Assembly (NCBI RefSeq): GCF_002934365.1
Contig: NZ_PTIY01000020.1
Coordinates: 1 to 39,244 of the forward strand
Direction of reading: 5' to 3'
Length of the DNA stretch: 39,244 nt
Source: Methylobacter tundripaludum
GTDB lineage: Bacteria; Pseudomonadota; Gammaproteobacteria; Methylococcales; Methylomonadaceae
Shown: piece by piece, positions 17,155 to 26,362 of the stretch
How positions within the stretch are numbered: position 1 is the first letter of the stretch
Layout: the number at the start of each line of letters is the position of its first letter
Made by a program: the position numbers and the translations under genes
Notes under the pieces: generated by a model
The model's database searches: none
What the model was told of the DNA's origin: nothing
The model's input: the letters and a program-made list of their open reading frames with translations, nothing else

Positions 17155-18406
17155 CCGCACCTGCCTGTCTGGCAATGTTGGATTCGGCTTTTAGTTTGTT
17201 AATCTTATCGCTCATTTTTTCTGCAATCAGCGGATAAAGATTAGGCGCGAATTCCACGGTTTTGTCGTCGATTTTTCTTAAGAAACCGCGGCTTAATAAT
17301 AAGCCTACGGCAAACATTCTTGACCAGTCCGAGTAACGCCTGGCCCGCTCTATTTCGCTTTTCTCGATAGTCATTTCGAGTTCGTCGTTTTTATTGATTC
17401 GAAATTCGGTAAATTGCCGCAAGCACTCAAAAACAAGGTCTTCTTCCTCGGCGGTCAACGGGCCGGGGGCGGTGAATTCAAGGCGGTATGACAGCAGCAC
17501 GGTGAAAAACTCAACCATAGCCGCGCAAAGAAAGGCGAACAGCGAAAAATCGGACCACATCGCGAACGAGGGCTGAACGTCAGCTGTAAACTGTTTGTAA
17601 GTCATCAATAACGGCGCCTCCGGCAACGACTGGCCGATATTGCCGGATAACAGGTTGATTTTTAACTGCACATTCTGGAAGTTTTCCAGCATCGCGGAAT
17701 AGGCGCTCTCAATGTTTGTCGTTACATCCAATGCATTAATGCTGACTTGTAGCTTCTGAATATCCTTATCCAACTCGGAAAAATCCTGCTCGAATTTTGC
17801 CTGTTGCTGTTTTTTTTCTTGATAAATCTGGTTGTAATGTTTCCAGAAAGGGCCTTCGCCGACTTGATGCTTATAGCCGTCAACAATTTGCGCATGGGTT
17901 CCGAAATAAGCCTGCTGTACATCAAGCGTCGCTTTTTCCATATCGGCGCGCTGTTGTTTCAAAACCTCGCCTTTAATGACCAAGACGCGGTCCACATAGG
18001 ATTTTACGTCGGTTCTGATTTGATTTAAGCGGTTAATGTGCAGGGTGTCCTTCTGGGAAATTTCATAAAACTTGAAATAAGAGAACGAAACCGAGGCTGT
18101 CAGCGCAACCAGCAAAGAACACACCACGGAAAAATAACGGAAGCGGTTGGCTTGCCAATGCATGCCGGCGATTTCCAGCGAACAAATCACGATAATGGAC
18201 TGGATGGCAATGGTGATGATCAGCGCTATCCAGGGCGTGATGAAATGAGACAATCCGTAGTAGGTGGTAAAACCGGAAGCGACACTCAACATCAATACAA
18301 TCGGAATCGTCCATATCCTTAACAAGCCGACAAATAAGGTCTGGACGCTATTAATGAAATAGCCTACGCCGGAGGTTCTTATTTTGGAGAATTCGGAAGT
18401 TTTCAT
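17147..18406 (-). CDS. membrane protein with periplasmic coiled coil, unknown function
   Basis: The protein (419 aa) is not one I recognise. It has three closely spaced transmembrane helices in residues ~25-110, a long helical, probably periplasmic coiled-coil region (~112-280), a fourth membrane helix (~290-312, FSLFAFLCAAMVEFFTVLLS) and a charged cytoplasmic tail of ~105 residues. The tail has DELEMTIEKSEIERARRYSDW and a FLRKIDDKTVEFAPNLYPLIAEKM region that could be a small winged-helix-like unit. The downstream SPFH-like gene overlaps its stop codon. The pair therefore forms a membrane/cytosolic scaffold-like module. Energy-coupling or catalytic motifs were not found. Confidence 0.78.
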   Translation of the reverse strand: MKTSEFSKIRTSGVGYFINSVQTLFVGLLRIWTIPIVLMLSVASGFTTYYGLSHFITPWIALIITIAIQSIIVICSLEIAGMHWQANRFRYFSVVCSLLVALTASVSFSYFKFYEISQKDTLHINRLNQIRTDVKSYVDRVLVIKGEVLKQQRADMEKATLDVQQAYFGTHAQIVDGYKHQVGEGPFWKHYNQIYQEKKQQQAKFEQDFSELDKDIQKLQVSINALDVTTNIESAYSAMLENFQNVQLKINLLSGNIGQSLPEAPLLMTYKQFTADVQPSFAMWSDFSLFAFLCAAMVEFFTVLLSYRLEFTAPGPLTAEEEDLVFECLRQFTEFRINKNDELEMTIEKSEIERARRYSDWSRMFAVGLLLSRGFLRKIDDKTVEFAPNLYPLIAEKMSDKINKLKAESNIARQAGADE

Positions 18407-18675
18407 TTTAAAAGGTTGCGGTTTTCAGGCGTGTCGTGTCGAATCGAAGAATTTTTCATCTTACCTCATCTTGGCGCAATGTCGGAACTGATTTTCTCGA
18501 TAAAAAGAGGAGATTAGGAAATTAAGGGGCTTTCGGCAGTTGCCTACAGGGCGTAGATAAAGAGCGTGAGAGGAGGTGAGAATAAATTGCCGGGGGAGCG
18601 GAAGCTTCGCCTACAGGGATGCAGGTGAGGAGCGTGAGCAGGGAGCGGAAGCTTAGGCTCCCTGCCGTTCTGAAT
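18407..18675. repeat. intergenic region with short direct repeats and a hairpin
   Basis: Between cysN and the coiled-coil pair there is no gene. Two imperfect direct repeats are visible: GCCTACAGGG followed by AGCGTGAG (near 18542 and 18609), and GGGAGCGGAAGCTT (18594 and 18641). CAGGGAGC (18639-18646) pairs with GCTCCCTG (18657-18664) in a perfect 8-bp stem just after the cysN stop codon. No T-run follows on the minus strand, so terminator function is uncertain. Confidence 0.5.
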
Positions 18676-20301
18676 CTAGTGGATGATTTTTTGCTCTTTC
18701 AATGCGTTGTAAATGTCATCAATCGCTTGGCTATCGGCATCAAAGCTGATAGCCGCCAGGTTAGCGTTGTAATTGACGCATAAGCAAATCAATCCGGCGT
18801 TTTTGACTGCGTCTACCACCGATGCATTTTCAGTTTCTAAAACGGTTGCCGCATGGCCGTTGTCGAATAGTTTCCGCTCCAGCTGATAGGCGATTTCCTT
18901 ACCGGCTTTGCCGGTCAGTACAACCGCCGTAGCCGTTTGGCTAAAACGCGCGGCGCGCTCTTCGGGGCTGACAGGATGCAAACTTTCCTCACCGGTGCCG
19001 CCGGTAATCATACCCGCGCCGACCGTGCCGTTGGTCAGGCGGTCGATGATGATGAACGAGCCGGTGCCTTTATGACTTTGGTAAGGATCGAAAACCACCG
19101 GCGCGGTCACTGAAACCGTGCAAGACCCGATCTCATTCAAGTGCAATTCGCTCGCGTCATGGTGCTCCAGGGTGTTGACGTCGATTCTATGATGAATCAT
19201 CGCGACAGAACCCGGTACGCTGCGCGTCGCCAGCTTGATGATGTATTGCTTGCCCGGCGTCAGCGTATTTTCAGCCATCCAGACGATGGTGGCTTTGAAC
19301 TTGTCGGCGACGGTTGCCGGTGTTTTTTCGGTGCCGACTATCGTATCGCCGCGGCTGATGTCGATCTCGTCTTCCAGCGTCAAGGTGACGGCCATCGGCG
19401 GGAAAGCCTGTCCCAGCTCGCCGTCATAGGTCACGATAGACTTGATTTTGCTGCTTTTGCCGGAGGGCAGGGCGGTGATCTTGTCGCCTTTTTTGAAAAT
19501 ACCGGAAGCGACCGTGCCGCAAAAGCCGCGAAAATCGAGGTTGGGGCGGTTGACGAACTGAACCGGGAAGCGGGCGTCGCTGAAATTGCGGTCATTGGCG
19601 ATTTCGATGCTGTTCAGCGCGTCCATCAGCGGCAGGCCGGTAAACCAGGGCATGTGTGCGCTAGGATTAACCACGTTATCGCCGTCCAGCGCCGACATCG
19701 GGATAAAGGTGATGTCCTGTAAAGCCAGCGACCGGGTGAAATCCAGATAATCCTGCCTGATTTTATTAAAAGTAGCTTCGTTGTAATCGACCAGATCCAT
19801 CTTGTTGACCGCGACGATGATGTGGTGAATGCCCAATAGAGAAGCGATAAAACTGTGCCGTTTGGTCTGAGTTTGCACGCCGTAGCGGGCGTCGATCAGG
19901 ATAATCGCCAAATCGCAGGTTGATGCGCCGGTCGCCATGTTGCGGGTGTATTGTTCGTGCCCAGGGGTGTCGGCAATAATGAATTTACGCGTGGCGGTGG
20001 AAAAATAACGGTAGGCCACGTCAATGGTGATGCCCTGCTCGCGTTCCGCTTGCAAGCCGTCTACCAGCAACGCCAGGTCTATTTTGCCCGCGCCGGTGGT
20101 GCCTGATTTGACGCTGTCGGCCTGAACTGCGGCCAGCTGGTCTTCATAGATCATTTTGGAGTCGTGCAGCAAGCGGCCGATCAGCGTGCTTTTGCCGTCG
20201 TCGACATTGCCGCAGGTTAAAAAGCGCAATAATTCCTTGCGTTCATGTTGCGCCAAATAGGCATCAATATCGGTACTGATTAAATCGGATTGGTGGGACA
20301 T
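18676..20301 (-). CDS. cysN: sulfate adenylyltransferase GTPase subunit CysN with vestigial APS kinase tail
   Basis: CysN is the GTP-hydrolysing subunit of ATP sulfurylase and drives APS formation by CysD in sulfate activation. GTPase motifs are intact: GNVDDGKST (31-39), [20 protein letters not shown]. The elongation-factor-like beta barrels follow. At 541 aa it is about 65 residues longer than the E. coli enzyme. The last ~86 residues (from [12 protein letters not shown]) resemble a shrunken APS kinase domain, as in CysNC fusions. Its P-loop is degenerate (GKAGKE for GLSGAGKST) and most of the middle is missing. An AGGAAAACC ribosome site precedes the ATG. It is separated from cysD by the inserted ATPase/nuclease pair. 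Confidence 0.94.
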   Translation of the reverse strand: MSHQSDLISTDIDAYLAQHERKELLRFLTCGNVDDGKSTLIGRLLHDSKMIYEDQLAAVQADSVKSGTTGAGKIDLALLVDGLQAEREQGITIDVAYRYFSTATRKFIIADTPGHEQYTRNMATGASTCDLAIILIDARYGVQTQTKRHSFIASLLGIHHIIVAVNKMDLVDYNEATFNKIRQDYLDFTRSLALQDITFIPMSALDGDNVVNPSAHMPWFTGLPLMDALNSIEIANDRNFSDARFPVQFVNRPNLDFRGFCGTVASGIFKKGDKITALPSGKSSKIKSIVTYDGELGQAFPPMAVTLTLEDEIDISRGDTIVGTEKTPATVADKFKATIVWMAENTLTPGKQYIIKLATRSVPGSVAMIHHRIDVNTLEHHDASELHLNEIGSCTVSVTAPVVFDPYQSHKGTGSFIIIDRLTNGTVGAGMITGGTGEESLHPVSPEERAARFSQTATAVVLTGKAGKEIAYQLERKLFDNGHAATVLETENASVVDAVKNAGLICLCVNYNANLAAISFDADSQAIDDIYNALKEQKIIH

Positions 20302-20327
20302 GGTTTTCCTAAAAATAAATATTAGAT

Positions 20328-20867
20328 TTATTGGGTAGTGGTTGATGCAATCAACCCATGCTTTTTGGCACCCGCTTCATTCAGGACAATAACGGAATTG
20401 AGATCTATGTTCCATATGCGAGCTGTTTTTTTGAGGGCATTTCTAAGCTTGTCTTGCAAAGGCGGCAACCATGATCTTTCACAGTTTTGAATAGCTAATA
20501 TCAAAATAAAGCTCACATTTGATAGTTCAGTTTGTTTGAAAAAATCGGATAATTCCGAATTATTCTTGCTGTGTCGTTGCAAATAAATGGCGATAAATAA
20601 TGATAGGCTGTTGCTAAGTTTTTCTTGTACGTCATTAATATATTCGTCAGCGCTTTGTGGGGCACTAGATTTAGCTTCAATTATTGAAATGCTTGCTTTG
20701 CCGTTTGCTGCTCTAAGCAGTAAAAACTCCGCGATCTTTACGCCTTCACCTTGTTTTGCTTTGTCGTTAATTTTTTTGAGAATTGCGCTACGTTCAATTT
20801 CAAAACAATGTCCGTCAGGATACGGGCCAAACATCCGTTCAAAGTTATCTTTGGAGTCGGTGATCAT
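20328..20867 (-). CDS. putative PD-(D/E)XK nuclease-like partner of AAA ATPase
   Basis: I do not recognise this 179-aa protein with certainty. A beta-strand segment reading [10 protein letters not shown] (E64, K66), preceded by an acidic residue in KIAEFLL (E47), matches the D/E-xn-ExK arrangement of PD-(D/E)XK nucleases. The remainder is helical, with a C-terminal domain around [19 protein letters not shown]. The start codon overlaps the stop of the upstream ATPase gene as ATGA (20864-20867), so the two products are probably made together. The DNA is visibly richer in A+T than cysD and cysN on either side, which suggests acquisition. A nuclease effector regulated by the ATPase, as in many anti-phage systems, is inference. 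Confidence 0.68.
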   Translation of the reverse strand: MITDSKDNFERMFGPYPDGHCFEIERSAILKKINDKAKQGEGVKIAEFLLLRAANGKASISIIEAKSSAPQSADEYINDVQEKLSNSLSLFIAIYLQRHSKNNSELSDFFKQTELSNVSFILILAIQNCERSWLPPLQDKLRNALKKTARIWNIDLNSVIVLNEAGAKKHGLIASTTTQ

Positions 20868-21946
20868 TTAAAGGCCAAATCCACTTCTTCTTCGTAAAGT
20901 CGAATCGACTCGTCAATAATGGCGTTATCAGGCATTTCATCCAGTAAATCATGTTGTTGCCAAGTATCGCCATCTTTTGAAAGCACCGGAATGGATAACT
21001 TTTGCTCCTGGGCAATCAGGAATAGTTTTTTAATAACAAAATAAGAATGACTTGCTATAAAAAACTGAATGCCGCACTGTGCTAATAAAGCAATAATATC
21101 TAAAAACTTTGAAATAGCCTCGGGATGAAGTGCCGATTCAGGCTCGTCGATAAAGACAATTGAATTACCATCTAAATAACCATTGCCGAGCAAAATATCG
21201 AGAATCGAGATTTTTTTAACACCTTCGGCAGTCACCCCAATATCAAAGCGTTGCTTTCCTTTCTTAAAAAACCAACGGCTTTGATTTTTATCATATTCTA
21301 TTTTTCCTTCTAGCATATCTTCGAGAAGTTTTCGAGCATGCTTAAAAGATTTTGAATTGGCCCTATAAGCCTTTGTTGATAAATCAATATCCGGATCGCC
21401 AGAAAGCAGTTCTCGCGTGTCGACTGCAAAGCGATGCGGCAAAGGCTTTTGTAAAGCTTTTGCCAAATCAAAATACGTGTCATCAAAGCCAAAAATCTGA
21501 TAACGATCCCTGGAGTCTAAAATAATATGGTGTAGCGATAATACTTCCTTAGCTGGCAAATAAATAGAATCACTATTTCTTGTGGAGGCTCGATTTTCAA
21601 GTGTGGTTATCGATTTAATAGTATCTTTGCCAAAACTATAGTTAAAGCATTTGTTATCGATAGCCAAATTAAATGACAACGCAGCATCGCAAGATTTGGC
21701 AACAAGATCACCAAGTTTTTCAGGTTGAAACGTCCAAAATAATTTCTCAAATAGAATATCGGCGGCACTAATTGGGTTATTTCCACGCTTATAGCTTTCC
21801 AATGTCCTCACAGCGCTATACATGGCCTTCAATAAAAACGATTTGCCACAGCCATTATTGCCGATCACCAAATTGATCGGGCCAAGGTTTTGCCAATCTA
21901 GCTCGGTGAGTGGGCCGAAGTTTTTTAGCTGGACGCTATTAATCAT
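20864..21946 (-). CDS. AAA (SMC/ABC-like) ATPase, defence-type
   Basis: The 360-aa protein is an ATPase of the AAA_15/AAA_21 kind related to the OLD and RecF-like group. Walker A is GNNGCGKS (29-36), Walker B is IVFIDEPESALHP (D267, E268), and a switch histidine lies in IASHSYF (H300). There is no TOPRIM domain at the C-terminus, unlike OLD nucleases; the partner protein may supply nuclease function. The gene starts 20 bp after the cysD stop and overlaps the next gene by ATGA. It is AT-richer than its neighbours. The typical arrangement, ATPase plus small effector, resembles several two-gene anti-phage systems, but I cannot assign it to a named one. Confidence 0.82.
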   Translation of the reverse strand: MINSVQLKNFGPLTELDWQNLGPINLVIGNNGCGKSFLLKAMYSAVRTLESYKRGNNPISAADILFEKLFWTFQPEKLGDLVAKSCDAALSFNLAIDNKCFNYSFGKDTIKSITTLENRASTRNSDSIYLPAKEVLSLHHIILDSRDRYQIFGFDDTYFDLAKALQKPLPHRFAVDTRELLSGDPDIDLSTKAYRANSKSFKHARKLLEDMLEGKIEYDKNQSRWFFKKGKQRFDIGVTAEGVKKISILDILLGNGYLDGNSIVFIDEPESALHPEAISKFLDIIALLAQCGIQFFIASHSYFVIKKLFLIAQEQKLSIPVLSKDGDTWQQHDLLDEMPDNAIIDESIRLYEEEVDLAFK

Positions 21947-21966
21947 CTGCGTTCTCGGTGGGAGTT

Positions 21967-22875
21967 TTAAAAGTAACCTTCGCGCTTTTTTTGTTCCATC
22001 GACCCGGACTGGTCGTGGTCTATCAACCGTCCCTGGCGTTCAGAGGTGGTGGTCAACAGCATTTCCTGGATAATTTCCGGTAGCGTCGTGGCGGTCGATT
22101 CGACTGCGCCGGTCAACGGATAACAGCCCAAGGTGCGGAAACGCACCATTTTCATCTCGACTTTCTCGTCAGGGCCGATCGGCATGCGCTCATCGTCAAC
22201 CATGATCAACATGCCGTCGCGGTCAACGACCGGGCGTTCCTTGGCGAAATACAGCGGTACGATCGGAATGTTTTCCAGGTGGATGTATTGCCAGATGTCC
22301 AGCTCCGTCCAATTGGACAGCGGGAATACCCGGATGCTTTCGCCTTTGTCGATTTTGCCGTTGTAGATGTTCCACAATTCGGGGCGCTGGTTTTTGGGGT
22401 CCCAGCGATGATTCTTGTCGCGGAACGAATACACCCGTTCCTTGGCGCGCGATTTCTCCTCGTCGCGCCGCGCGCCGCCGAAAGCCGCATCGAACTGGTA
22501 TTTGTCCAGCGCTTGCTTGAGGCCGTCGGTTTTCATCACGTCGGTGTGTTTTTTGCTGCCGTGGGTGAAAGGCCCGATGCCTTGTTCTATGCCTTCGGGA
22601 TTGATGTGAACCAGCAGATCAAGCCCCAGCTTTTTGACCATCTGGTCGCGAAACTCGATCATTTCCTTAAACTTCCAGGTGGTATCCACATGCAGCAGCG
22701 GGAACGGCGGCTTGCCCGGATAAAAGGCTTTCATGGTCAAATGCAGCATTACCGCGGAGTCTTTGCCGACCGAATACAACATCACCGGACGTTCAAACTC
22801 GGCTGCGACTTCGCGAATAATGTGAATGCTTTCAGCTTCCAGCTGTTTAAGGTGGGTCAGTTTATAATCTGTCAT
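21967..22875 (-). CDS. cysD: sulfate adenylyltransferase catalytic subunit CysD
   Basis: CysD forms adenosine 5'-phosphosulfate from sulfate and ATP, the first step of sulfate assimilation, with GTP hydrolysis by CysN. The PP-loop motif [10 protein letters not shown] is at 35-44, followed by [10 protein letters not shown] and [16 protein letters not shown], and the [12 protein letters not shown] segment typical of the family. The ATG at 22875 gives exactly 302 aa, the length of the E. coli protein. The upstream in-frame TTG extension is not supported. It is the first gene of a leftward operon. In most bacteria cysN follows directly; here two unrelated genes lie between them. Confidence 0.95.
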   Translation of the reverse strand: MTDYKLTHLKQLEAESIHIIREVAAEFERPVMLYSVGKDSAVMLHLTMKAFYPGKPPFPLLHVDTTWKFKEMIEFRDQMVKKLGLDLLVHINPEGIEQGIGPFTHGSKKHTDVMKTDGLKQALDKYQFDAAFGGARRDEEKSRAKERVYSFRDKNHRWDPKNQRPELWNIYNGKIDKGESIRVFPLSNWTELDIWQYIHLENIPIVPLYFAKERPVVDRDGMLIMVDDERMPIGPDEKVEMKMVRFRTLGCYPLTGAVESTATTLPEIIQEMLLTTTSERQGRLIDHDQSGSMEQKKREGYF

Positions 22876-23131
22876 CAAAAGTCCGTCAGGTTTGGAGGAC
22901 GCGCTATGTTTGTTGAATGCGCTCAAAGAAGACGGCTATTTTAATTTGAACGGGCTTTTAATGCCAGATTTGCTTGGGATTTATTGAGATTTCCAGGCGC
23001 ATGGGGCGCTTGAAAAGAGCTAACGCATTTATTCGGCTGGTGTCATCCCGCGATTTGGTGAGGCTAAATTTTAGTTAATAGTACCTTGATGATATTATTT
23101 ATCAGCTGATGCTTATACAAACAGAGGATAC

Positions 23132-25657
23132 ATGCGCACTTTTGATTTTAATGCCATTTCGATAAAGGATATTACCCAGACGTCCTTGTTGACTTGCTTG
23201 CCCAGTGAGACGATGCATAGCGCAGCCGTCAAAATGGTGGAGCGAAATTGCAGCGCTATCTTGATCGTGGTGGACGATGAAATCATTGGCATCTGGACGG
23301 AGCGCGACGTATTGAAGTTTGATTTCTCTTCTCCCGACGCCCGATCAACGCCGGTATCCGAAGGCATGAGCAGTCCTGTTCTCAGCGTTAATGAAAATGC
23401 GAGTCTGGAAGAAGTTTCGCTTAAATTTAAAAAAGACGGCGTGCGGCATTATGTCGTCACCGACGATTACGGCAGGCAGAAAGGCATCATTTCTCAAACC
23501 GATGTAATCAAGAAGCATAACTTTGAGTTTTTCCTGGTTTTAAAAACCGCAGGCAGCGTATTAAAACCGAATCCGCCGGTCATCAGATCGACGCAGAGCA
23601 TGGCGCAGGCGAGCAGGCTTATGCAATCTTCGCATTCAGATGCAATAGGCGTTGAATTTCCCGATGAATCAATCGGCATCCTCACTGAGCGCGATGTGGT
23701 CAAGGCGCTGGCTTCTTTAAGCCTGAATCCGGTTGTCGCGGATTATGCAAGCGAGCATCTTGTTACCGTTAATGAGCATGAAAGCCTTTATTACGCCAAG
23801 AAAATTATGCTCAAAAATGGCTTTCGCCACCTCGGCGTGACCGATAATAAAGATAACTTAATCGGCATTATCAATTTGAGTGACATATTAGCGGGGTTTC
23901 GCAGCACTTATGTCGAAGAGCTTAAAGAATCCCTGGCGCACAGGGATGCCTTGTTAAAGGATTCGTTAAAGAGCCTGGGCTTGGCGAAAAAGATTATTGA
24001 TAACACCCAGGAAGGCGTTATCACCACCGATAAATATGTGGCCATTCAATCATGTAACGCCGGTTTCACCCGGATTACCGGTTACACGGAAGAAGAGGTT
24101 ATCGGTAAAACGCCCGCCATTATCAGTTCGGGACGGCATGATAAAAAGTTTTATGATGTGATGTGGGGGAAAATCAACAAGTACGGTTTCTGGCAAGGTG
24201 AAATCTGGAACCGGCGCAAAAACGGCGAGATTTACCCGGAACTGCTGACCATTACCGAAATCCGCGATGATGACACCAATGAAATCAGCAATTACGCCGC
24301 TATCTTCAGCGATATTAGCCAGTTAAAAAGCGATGAGGAAGAAATTAAACGACTGGCTTATTACGATCCTTTAACCGAATTGCCTAACCGGCGTTTATTG
24401 AATGACCGCTTGGCGCATGAGCTGGCGATTACCGGAAGATCGGGCAAGAACGGCGCATTGCTTTTTATTGATCTCGATCATTTCAAGAATATCAATGAAA
24501 CCTTAGGGCATTCGGCCGGGGACAGAGTTCTTATGGACGTCGCCTATCGATTAAAGCTCGGTGTCAGGGATTGCGATACGGTCGCCCGTATCAGCAGCGA
24601 TGAATTTGTTGTTGTGTTGACCGAACTTAGCGAACAAATGGAGCCGGCATGCAATGAAGCCCGGCACATCGCCCAAGAACTGCAACAGACTGTTGGCCAG
24701 GTTTATTCGGTCATGAACCACAAGCTGTATATTTCTTCCAGTATCGGCATTGCGATGTTTTCCGAGAACTCCGGTACGACTGACGATTTGCTTAAACAGG
24801 CCGGAACCGCGATGTACCGGGCTAAAGAAAGCGGCCGTAATATGTTGCAGTTCTTTCAGCACAGCATGCAGGAAGCTGTTATGGAAAGAATGCTGATTGA
24901 AAAAGAGTTGCGTCAGGCTTTGGATGAAAACCAGCTGTCTTTGTATTACCAGCCGCAAGTCGATTATCACGGCAATCTGGTCGGGGCCGAGGCGCTTATT
25001 CGTTGGAAGCATCCGCAAAAAGGCTTTATTCCGCCCGACAAGTTTATTCCTATCGCGGAAGAATGCGGATTGATTCAAGCGGTCGGCACCTGGGTGCTTG
25101 AACAGTCATTTATCCATCTCAGGCAGTGGGACAAGCAACAGAAGCATTTACCCCATTTGGCGATCAATATCAGCCCAAGGCAGTTCTATCATGACGATTT
25201 GATCGATATACTCGCCAGGCTTGTTCAGCAATACCGGATCAGCCCGTCAAGAATCATGCTGGAGTTTACCGAAGGCTTATTGATGAATGATGTTGATGCC
25301 GCGATTGAAAAAATCAAGCAGCTGAAAAAACTGGGTTATACCTTTTCGATAGACGATTTCGGCACCGGATACTCGTCATTGAGTTATCTGAAGCATTTGC
25401 CGGTGGATCAGTTGAAAATCGATAAATCCTTTGTCGAGGATATTACTAAAAATGAAGACGATGCCGTTTTTGTCGGCACCATTATTGCGATAGCCCAACA
25501 CATGAACCTTGGCGTTGTGGCGGAAGGCGTCGAATCGGAAATGGAATTGGAGTTTTTAAAAGAAAATGGATGTCCCTGTTTTCAGGGCTATTATTTCAGT
25601 AAACCCTTGCCTGACGACCAGTTTTTTGAACAGTGGTTGAAAAAGGCGGAGCACTAA
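23132..25657 (+). CDS. CBS-PAS-GGDEF-EAL regulator with degenerate SSDEF
   Basis: This is an 841-aa cytoplasmic signalling protein. Residues ~8-265 hold four CBS motifs (two Bateman pairs, with repeated TERDV segments), usually binding adenosine nucleotides. A PAS domain (~285-400) follows. The GGDEF domain carries SSDEF (488-492) in place of GGDEF, with the RxxD inhibitory-site motif (RDCD) kept five residues upstream. The EAL domain keeps EAL (620-622), NISPRQF, EFTEG, IDDFGTGYSS and AEGVE. It is therefore predicted to be mainly a c-di-GMP phosphodiesterase, perhaps with a c-di-GMP-binding but inactive cyclase domain. An AGAGG ribosome site precedes the ATG. It is divergent from cysD across 256 bp in which I see only a short ATCAGCTGAT palindrome (23101-23110). 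Confidence 0.93.
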   Translation: MRTFDFNAISIKDITQTSLLTCLPSETMHSAAVKMVERNCSAILIVVDDEIIGIWTERDVLKFDFSSPDARSTPVSEGMSSPVLSVNENASLEEVSLKFKKDGVRHYVVTDDYGRQKGIISQTDVIKKHNFEFFLVLKTAGSVLKPNPPVIRSTQSMAQASRLMQSSHSDAIGVEFPDESIGILTERDVVKALASLSLNPVVADYASEHLVTVNEHESLYYAKKIMLKNGFRHLGVTDNKDNLIGIINLSDILAGFRSTYVEELKESLAHRDALLKDSLKSLGLAKKIIDNTQEGVITTDKYVAIQSCNAGFTRITGYTEEEVIGKTPAIISSGRHDKKFYDVMWGKINKYGFWQGEIWNRRKNGEIYPELLTITEIRDDDTNEISNYAAIFSDISQLKSDEEEIKRLAYYDPLTELPNRRLLNDRLAHELAITGRSGKNGALLFIDLDHFKNINETLGHSAGDRVLMDVAYRLKLGVRDCDTVARISSDEFVVVLTELSEQMEPACNEARHIAQELQQTVGQVYSVMNHKLYISSSIGIAMFSENSGTTDDLLKQAGTAMYRAKESGRNMLQFFQHSMQEAVMERMLIEKELRQALDENQLSLYYQPQVDYHGNLVGAEALIRWKHPQKGFIPPDKFIPIAEECGLIQAVGTWVLEQSFIHLRQWDKQQKHLPHLAINISPRQFYHDDLIDILARLVQQYRISPSRIMLEFTEGLLMNDVDAAIEKIKQLKKLGYTFSIDDFGTGYSSLSYLKHLPVDQLKIDKSFVEDITKNEDDAVFVGTIIAIAQHMNLGVVAEGVESEMELEFLKENGCPCFQGYYFSKPLPDDQFFEQWLKKAEH

Positions 25658-25700
25658 TTTTTAAACGGCACGATATTTTTTAATAGATGGCAGGTTAACA

Positions 25701-26054
25701 ATGAAAATTGATTGTTTAGATTCAGTACATATTTCCGGGTTGCTGAGAAAAATTTTGGGCGGTCTGGCTATGGCGATGTTTCTGTCGGCTTCAGGATGCG
25801 CCACGGTCGGCCATGAGTTTCCGACGGGGCAGGTTTCATCGATAAAGATAGGGGAGACCACCCAGAATGACATTTACACGACATTTGGGAATCCCTGGAG
25901 AACCGGGCTTGATAACGGCTTGAAAACATGGACATACGGCAGCTACTTTTACACGTTGTTCGGCGACGGCAGTAGCGAGGACTTGGTGATTAAGTTTGAT
26001 AAACGCGGCGTCGTTGCGTCTTTTGTATTCAATAGCTCAAAGCGCTCAAAGTGA
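25701..26054 (+). CDS. BamE/SmpA-OmlA-like small lipoprotein
   Basis: The 117-aa protein has a lipobox LSASGCAT, with the lipidated Cys at about residue 33, after a hydrophobic signal segment (GLLRKILGGLAMAMFLSA). The mature part has the SmpA/OmlA pattern: GETTQNDIYTTFGNPWRTG, GLKTWTYGSY and a C-terminal LVIKFDKRGVVASFVF strand. It is expected at the inner leaflet of the outer membrane or in the periplasm. It is too divergent from BamE itself to call it the assembly-machine subunit. The gene is 43 bp after the EAL protein and possibly co-transcribed. Confidence 0.82.
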   Translation: MKIDCLDSVHISGLLRKILGGLAMAMFLSASGCATVGHEFPTGQVSSIKIGETTQNDIYTTFGNPWRTGLDNGLKTWTYGSYFYTLFGDGSSEDLVIKFDKRGVVASFVFNSSKRSK

Positions 26055-26100
26055 GCTAAAGATTAGAGGCTAAGTTAAAAGTATTTTAACCTTTCTTACT

Positions 26101-26150
26101 TTCCGCGAAGGGTGCGAAGTTTTATGTTTTTCTTTCGCGTCTTTCGTGGA
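26101..26150. terminator. CGCGAAG inverted repeat, possible terminator
   Basis: TTCCGCGAAGGGTGCGAAG and CTTTCGCGTCTTTCGTGGA arms form an imperfect hairpin with a T-rich loop, 46 bp after the lipoprotein gene. It is related to the element at 7331-7377. The rest of 26055-26362 has no gene I can support; the in-frame run upstream of nifJ from 26177 lacks a ribosome site and homology. Confidence 0.5.
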
Positions 26151-26362
26151 CTGACTGCGGCGGCTTTTTATAGGGTTTGTCCGTCACATACAATCGTAGC
26201 GTTGGCTTATCCGTGCCGCGTTCCGCATCGCTATCGCTTCCGGGCTATGGCCGTTTCGATCTTCCTATTCTATACTGCCCGACAATGCGTAATTCCGAGT
26301 CTTTAAGGCTATTCTGCGGGGCGGGCGGTTACGCTTCTTTTGTTCATCACAGGGGATGTCTA

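Noticed and set aside
18639-18664. Intrinsic terminator of cysN
   Set aside because: The 8-bp stem is real but no T-run follows on the minus strand, so I list it only as a hairpin.
22876-22926. CysD extension of 17 residues from a TTG
   Set aside because: The ATG at 22875 gives the standard 302-aa length.
26177-26362. 62-residue N-terminal extension of NifJ
   Set aside because: There is no family sequence before MQNQQTLTIDGN, and AGGGGAT precedes the ATG at 26363.
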